Below are positions 6,059 to 9,471 of a DNA stretch of 9,471 nucleotides, piece by piece. Source of the DNA: an uncultured Lachnospiraceae bacterium (GTDB lineage Bacteria; Bacillota; Clostridia; Lachnospirales; Lachnospiraceae); assembly GCA_902783445.1 (NCBI GenBank), contig CACZQX010000032.1:1-9471 (forward strand), given 5' to 3'. Position 1 is the first letter of the stretch; the number at the start of each line of letters is the position of its first letter. The position numbers and the translations under genes are program-made. A model generated the notes under the pieces. The model was not told the DNA's origin. It did not search any database and worked only from the letters and a program-made list of their open reading frames with translations.

Positions 6059-6430
6059 ATGCAAATAAATGAATCGGTAGAAAACTATTTGGAATCCATT
6101 TTGATGATCAGCAAAAGAAAAGGGAATGTTCGCTCAATCGACATCGTTCATGAGCTTAATTTTTCCAAGCCAAGCGTCAGCATAGCAATGCACAGACTAA
6201 AAGACAACGGCTATGTAAAGATTGATGATAGCGGTAATCTTACCCTCACAAAAAAAGGTATGGCAATCGCTAGCGCAACTTATGAAAGACACGAGCTTTT
6301 AAAAGCATTCTTGCTTCACATCGGTGTAAGCGATGCAACTGCAGAGGATGATGCTTGCAAAATGGAACACGCCATAAGCGAAGAAACTTTCGAATGCCTT
6401 AAAGAGGTTTATAAAAAAATCGAAAAATAG
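6059..6430 (+). CDS. Short DtxR/MntR-family metal-dependent transcriptional regulator
   Basis: This is likely a dimeric DNA-binding repressor that senses Mn2+ or Fe2+. The 123-residue product has an N-terminal winged helix (residues 4-64; recognition region FSKPSVSIAMHRLKDNGYV at 35-53) and a metal-binding/dimerisation domain (75-123). It is shorter than B. subtilis MntR (142) and lacks the SH3-like domain of DtxR/IdeR. By alignment the metal ligands are Asn9 (MntR Asp8, DtxR Met10), Glu12, His78, Cys100 (MntR Glu99, DtxR Cys102), Glu103 and His104. The site is therefore a mixture and the preferred metal is unclear. A TAGGAG ribosome binding site lies 7 nt before the ATG. No metal transporter gene adjoins it. 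A strong terminator begins 8 bp after the stop. The family is clear; the gene name is not. Confidence 0.88.
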   Translation: MQINESVENYLESILMISKRKGNVRSIDIVHELNFSKPSVSIAMHRLKDNGYVKIDDSGNLTLTKKGMAIASATYERHELLKAFLLHIGVSDATAEDDACKMEHAISEETFECLKEVYKKIEK

Positions 6431-6437
6431 TAAAATT

Positions 6438-6468
6438 AAAGTCTCTCAAAAATTTGAGAGACTTTTTT
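6438..6468. terminator. Bidirectional intrinsic terminator between the regulator and MOSC genes
   Basis: A perfect 13-bp inverted repeat, AAAGTCTCTCAAA (6438-6450) and TTTGAGAGACTTT (6453-6465), has T-runs on both strands: six Ts at 6463-6468 on plus, and TTTAATTTTA beyond the first arm on minus. It lies between two convergent genes (stops at 6430 and 6474) and should end transcripts from both sides. Confidence 0.9.
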
Positions 6469-6473
6469 CATTT

Positions 6474-6905
6474 CTATTTAATAACTATTTCGTCGCCTAT
6501 TTTAATCTTTCCGCCCTTTAGCACTTTTGTAAACACGCCTTCTCTGGGCATAATGCAATCGCCGACTTTTTTGTATATTTCGCAGTGGCTGTGGCATTCT
6601 TTTCCCACCTGAGTCAGCTCAAGAACCACATCGCCTATATTAAATATGCTTCCGATCGGCAAAGCCTTAAGCTCTCCCAGCCCTTCCACAACAAGGTTTT
6701 CTCCGAAAGCTCCGAAATCAACATCTCCTCCGCGCCTTCTGAAATCTTCAATCTCTTCCAAAGCAAGAAGGCTTACCTGACGATGCCACTTGCCGGCATG
6801 AGCATCACCGTCAATGCCCCAATCGTCTATAAGTGTTGCCTCCGGGACTTCATGTTTTTGGGTTCCTTTTTTTTCGCTTATGCAAATGCTTTTAATAAAG
6901 CCCAT
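6474..6905 (-). CDS. MOSC-domain protein
   Basis: MOSC (molybdenum cofactor sulfurase C-terminal) domains bind metal-sulfur or molybdopterin-type cofactors through a conserved cysteine. Stand-alone bacterial members are associated with molybdenum cofactor chemistry or detoxification. The 143-residue product is a single MOSC domain. It shows GIDGDAHAGKWHRQVSLL at 30-47, FGENLVVEGL at 67-76, PIGSIFNIGDVVLELTQVGKEC at 83-104 with the probable conserved Cys104, and PREGVFTKVLKGGKIKIGDEI at 120-140. Extra cysteines at 108 and 117 could make a small metal site. The gene lies 6 bp after the carboxypeptidase stop. Its AGGAGG ribosome binding site is formed by that gene's last two Arg codons, so the two are an operon with linked translation. 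No molybdenum cofactor synthesis gene is nearby, and a physiological role is not evident. Confidence 0.85.
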   Translation of the reverse strand: MGFIKSICISEKKGTQKHEVPEATLIDDWGIDGDAHAGKWHRQVSLLALEEIEDFRRRGGDVDFGAFGENLVVEGLGELKALPIGSIFNIGDVVLELTQVGKECHSHCEIYKKVGDCIMPREGVFTKVLKGGKIKIGDEIVIK

Positions 6906-6911
6906 TTTGGT

Positions 6912-8321
6912 TTACCTCCTGCTTGATCCTTTTCTTTGTTCTTCTAACATTCTCTTTCTTCTTGCACGACGTGCGGCCAGTTTTTTTCGCCTTACATGTG
7001 CGATATAGAGCTTGATTGTAATAAAAGCCGCAACAATTATTACAATAACCGCTATCGCACCGGGCGGCATCCTGAATTTGTTTTCTTCGGCTTTTGTTTC
7101 CAGCAAAGCCTTTGAAGAGTCCAAACAAACAAGTTTTGTTTTTCCTATAAGCTCGTCATTGACAAAGGCCGAAACCTCGCCTATTTCATCACCCTTTTCC
7201 AAAACCGCCTCGCTTACCGTCTGTTCAAGTTTATATTTTATTTCACTGTTTGCATATTCTTTTTCCACAGCGCTTGTTATGGTTTTATCAGCGCCTACAT
7301 TTACGGTTATTGCATTTTTGCCCTCTCCCAAGGTCATGGAACCGAGTATAATGTTTTCTTTAAATGCCGTAACCGGAATATAGTTTGCAAAGGCCCACTC
7401 GTCCATTCTTATGGTTTCGGCAAAGGATTGTCTTGTATTTGTTTCATCCGCATTTTTTATATCCTGCGCCCCAAGAATTATGGTATAGACTCTTAGTCCT
7501 CCATCTTCGGCTGCTGCCGCAAGACAGTTACCCGCTTCATCCGTCATGCCGGTTTTGATGCCTATGCATTTACTGTAAATCATGTCTTTGTAAACACCGA
7601 CACCGTATCGCTTGTTAACATAGGTCATGTCAAGCAACCAGTTGGAATTTGTTATCGGTCGTTCCAATGTTTTATTAGTGGCGGGAATAGTATAACTTGC
7701 CTGCGAAACTATTTCCGCAAATTCGTCATATTCCATTGCAGCCCTTGCAATCAAATAAAGATCCCATGCGCAAGAATAGTGATTGTCGGAAAGTCCCACA
7801 TAGCCCGATGTATCCGCAAAATGGGTGTTTGTGCATCCAAGGCGCTCCGCCTCAGCATTCATCTCATCCACAAACGCCTGAATAGAACCGCTTACAGCCT
7901 CTGCCACAATGTTACAGGCAAAAGCATCGGAGCGAAGCATAATGGCATAAAGGTAGTTTTTAACTGTCATAACCTCGCCTTCTGATATAGGATTATCAAG
8001 GCGGCTGGCATCCCAAGGAATATCGGCAATGGCCGAGTGAGAAGCCGTAAGTTCCGTATCCAAACTAAGCTTGCCATCATCAATGGCGCGAAAAACAAGC
8101 AAAGCCGTCATCATTTTTGTAAGAGAAGCCGGCGCCATTTTTTCGTTGATGTTCTTTTCATAAACCAGCTTGTCCGAATCCCCCACTACCACAAGGGCAG
8201 CTTTGGCATCTACTTCCGCCAAGTCCTCGTATGCATAAGCCCGCGCCGGAAATGCGGCACAAAAAAACAAGGCAGCCACAATCAATATTATTAACTGTTT
8301 TGCCTTGCTTATTTTACTCAT
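6912..8321 (-). CDS. D-alanyl-D-alanine carboxypeptidase (DacF/PBP5-like, S11 family) with altered SxN motif
   Basis: This family trims the terminal D-Ala from peptidoglycan pentapeptides outside the membrane. Counting from the ATG at 8321 (469 residues), there is a signal peptide MSKISKAKQLIILIVAALFFCAAFPARAYA with a likely cut after AYA (30). Then come the SLTK nucleophile/base motif (66-69) and the KTG motif (256-258), then a beta-rich PBP5-C-like domain to about 412. A C-terminal transmembrane helix follows (about 420-441), with a very basic cytoplasmic tail in place of the usual amphipathic anchor helix. The second catalytic motif, normally SxN, reads Ser131-Asp132-Ala133 in the context MLRSDAFACNIVAE, so the catalytic Asn is absent. 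I preferred the ATG at 8321 because GAGAGG lies 10 nt upstream. In-frame GTG (8339) and ATG (8330) starts are possible. It is followed by the MOSC gene in an operon. Confidence 0.88.
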   Translation of the reverse strand: MSKISKAKQLIILIVAALFFCAAFPARAYAYEDLAEVDAKAALVVVGDSDKLVYEKNINEKMAPASLTKMMTALLVFRAIDDGKLSLDTELTASHSAIADIPWDASRLDNPISEGEVMTVKNYLYAIMLRSDAFACNIVAEAVSGSIQAFVDEMNAEAERLGCTNTHFADTSGYVGLSDNHYSCAWDLYLIARAAMEYDEFAEIVSQASYTIPATNKTLERPITNSNWLLDMTYVNKRYGVGVYKDMIYSKCIGIKTGMTDEAGNCLAAAAEDGGLRVYTIILGAQDIKNADETNTRQSFAETIRMDEWAFANYIPVTAFKENIILGSMTLGEGKNAITVNVGADKTITSAVEKEYANSEIKYKLEQTVSEAVLEKGDEIGEVSAFVNDELIGKTKLVCLDSSKALLETKAEENKFRMPPGAIAVIVIIVAAFITIKLYIAHVRRKKLAARRARRKRMLEEQRKGSSRR

Positions 8322-8356
8322 TTCAACCATACCTCTCACGCTTTATAACTAAGGAT

Positions 8357-8365
8357 ATAATACCA
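8357..8365 (-). promoter_or_regulatory. Extended -10 promoter for the carboxypeptidase-MOSC operon
   Basis: On the minus strand TGG-TATTAT (8365-8357) forms an extended -10 (TGn plus five of six -10 bases), predicting a start near 8350, about 30 nt before the chosen ATG. No good -35 is present, as is common for extended -10 promoters. No terminator hairpin separates this site from the coiled-coil gene that ends at 8387, so read-through is possible. Confidence 0.45.
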
Positions 8366-8386
8366 TATATTTTGTTATTGATATAG

Positions 8387-9358
8387 TTAAAAATTCAAAT
8401 CAATCTTAATTCCCTTGATATCCTCGTTGATCATGTTATTTTCATCCATGATTTTTTGAATTCTTATTTGCGCATCTTTAACTTGCGCATCTGTATTGGC
8501 CGAGGCTTTGACGTTCATGTCCAAACGATCTTTTTCTACGGAATTTTCGATTATTTCTTCCTGTTCTTTTCGCTCTTCTTTCGCTTCTTCTATGCGCTCT
8601 TCCTGCTCTTCGCGCCTTTCGGCATTTTCCTTAATTTGTTCAGCTGTTTCTTCAGCCTTTTCGTTAACCTCATCTATTCCGTCCTGTAAAAGAAGTCCTT
8701 TTATTTCTTTGTTGGCTGCCTCCATTATGTCTTCCGCGGCGTTGACAGCATTTAACATATCCTGGCTTTTAAGCTGATCCACCTTGGCATCTTTAATGTT
8801 CTGCGTTAAAGAAATAAGCTTGCTTTCGGCTGTCCTCATTTCCTGCTTAGCAAGAGCCTGCTGCCCGTTTATGGAAATAGCTTCTTTTTGATAGTCCGTA
8901 AGTTCAGCTGTCTGAAGCTCTTTTAAGCGCTCGATTTCTTCCTCGCTGAATTCATCCTGACTTACGCCCATCATATTATTCTGATATTTTGTTAAAAGTT
9001 CAAGGTCTTTTTGTTCTGCCGAATCATTCGTTATGCCATACTTTTCTTTAAGCTCGGCCTTTTGTACATCAGCATATTCAACCTTGCCCTTCCAATCCGC
9101 ATATTCTGTGAACGCCTCTTTTTTAAGCTCACCAAGCTTTTCCCGCATTTTCGTTGCCGCTTCATCGTGGCCCCAAGCATCGGAAATAAGCTTCATTGCC
9201 TTATTTCTTGCGTTTTCTTTTTTTGCATCAATAAGACCGGCGCGATCGCCCACTTTTAGAGAGCGGGCGTCCACCGTCTTTCTCACATTTTCGTTATTAT
9301 CCGCCCCCTTATTTGCAATAGGCGAATAATCTCTGTTCATTTTAACTACAATGCTCAT
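8387..9358 (-). CDS. Hypothetical cysteine-free, charged coiled-coil protein
   Basis: I do not recognise this 323-residue protein. It starts MSIVVKMNRDYSPIANKG and has no signal peptide, membrane segment or cysteine. A short N-terminal region (1-50) precedes long predicted helices. Residues 45-107 are helical and contain a WGHDEAATKMREKLGELKKE stretch. Residues 139-224 are Lys/Glu/Gln-rich and helix-forming. Residues 229-276 are an extreme Glu/Lys/Arg coiled coil (EERREEQEERIEEAKEERKEQEE type). A final segment ends INEDIKGIKIDLNF. The start lies 5 bp after the stop of the preceding gene, and its AAAGGA ribosome binding site overlaps that gene's end, so the two form an operon. The composition suits a structural or scaffold role. 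A link to flagellar or surface structures is only speculation. Confidence 0.75.
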   Translation of the reverse strand: MSIVVKMNRDYSPIANKGADNNENVRKTVDARSLKVGDRAGLIDAKKENARNKAMKLISDAWGHDEAATKMREKLGELKKEAFTEYADWKGKVEYADVQKAELKEKYGITNDSAEQKDLELLTKYQNNMMGVSQDEFSEEEIERLKELQTAELTDYQKEAISINGQQALAKQEMRTAESKLISLTQNIKDAKVDQLKSQDMLNAVNAAEDIMEAANKEIKGLLLQDGIDEVNEKAEETAEQIKENAERREEQEERIEEAKEERKEQEEIIENSVEKDRLDMNVKASANTDAQVKDAQIRIQKIMDENNMINEDIKGIKIDLNF

Positions 9359-9363
9359 AATTA

Positions 9364-9471
9364 CTATCCTTTAAAATCAATGCTTCTGCCTACTTGCAGC
9401 TCCGAATCCGTAAAGACCGCATCGGTAAGCTCTTCCATACCCATGTCTTTGATCTTTTGAATAAGTTCGTC
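9364..9471 (-). CDS. 3' end of an unrecognised gene (last 35 codons)
   Basis: The minus-strand frame is open from the window edge to a TAG stop at 9366-9364 and encodes DELIQKIKDM...SIDFKG (35 residues). It has codon use like its neighbours, and the next gene starts 5 bp later with a ribosome binding site inside its last codons. This tight junction is the main reason to call it real coding sequence. The fragment is too short to assign a family. It is probably co-transcribed with the coiled-coil gene. Confidence 0.65.
   Translation of the reverse strand, partial: DELIQKIKDMGMEELTDAVFTDSELQVGRSIDFKG

Noticed and set aside
8322..8339. Alternative GTG (8339) and ATG (8330) starts for the carboxypeptidase
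   Set aside because: The GTG has no ribosome binding site. The ATG at 8330 has GAGAGG almost touching it, too close to work. The ATG at 8321 has the proper spacing and gives a standard signal peptide.
8456..8777. Plus-strand open frames (Phe- or Ser-rich) opposite the coiled-coil gene
   Set aside because: They are the mirror of the Glu/Lys-rich coiled-coil codons: antisense GAA/GAG reads as TTC/CTC, which gives the Phe, Leu and Ser runs.

Overview
The window looks like chromosome from a Firmicute of class Clostridia, most likely a Lachnospiraceae-type bacterium. The grounds are the ribosomal protein sequences (for example the S10 start MASQVMRITLKAYDHK), strong AGGAGG-type ribosome binding sites, moderate to low GC, and a very short Clostridia-style DtxR/MntR regulator. 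I see no insertion sequence, phage gene, CRISPR array, tRNA or rRNA.

Left part (1-3212, minus strand): the start of the S10 ribosomal protein operon, read right to left as rpsJ, rplC, rplD, rplW and rplB. The rplB gene runs off the left edge. A good sigma-A-type promoter (about 3173-3202) drives it. The roughly 284-nt leader before rpsJ is rich in perfect short hairpins, one of them terminator-like. The rpsJ-rplC spacer is unusually long (158 bp) and holds three perfect hairpins back to back. The -35 box of the operon lies in the loop of the terminator hairpin of the preceding gene, putP.

Middle (3213-6430): a minus-strand sodium/proline symporter gene (putP) and, divergent from it, two plus-strand genes. 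These encode a class I SAM-dependent methyltransferase related to the rRNA methyltransferases RlmI/RlmK, and a short DtxR/MntR-family metalloregulator. The regulator appears to have its own promoter, with a perfect 16-bp palindrome in the -35/-10 spacer that is a plausible operator.

Right part (6438-9471): a strong bidirectional terminator separates the regulator from the convergent minus-strand genes. These are a D-alanyl-D-alanine carboxypeptidase (DacF/PBP5-like) followed by a tightly coupled MOSC-domain protein. Upstream of them lie a cysteine-free coiled-coil protein of unknown function and the last 35 codons of another unrecognised gene.

The genes are mostly housekeeping and I do not see a clear new defence, mobile or biosynthetic system. 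The most unusual signals are regulatory or structural: the triple-hairpin cluster, the structured S10 leader, the terminator/promoter overlap and the palindromic operator candidate. One protein-level oddity stands out: the carboxypeptidase has SDA in place of the catalytic SxN motif.
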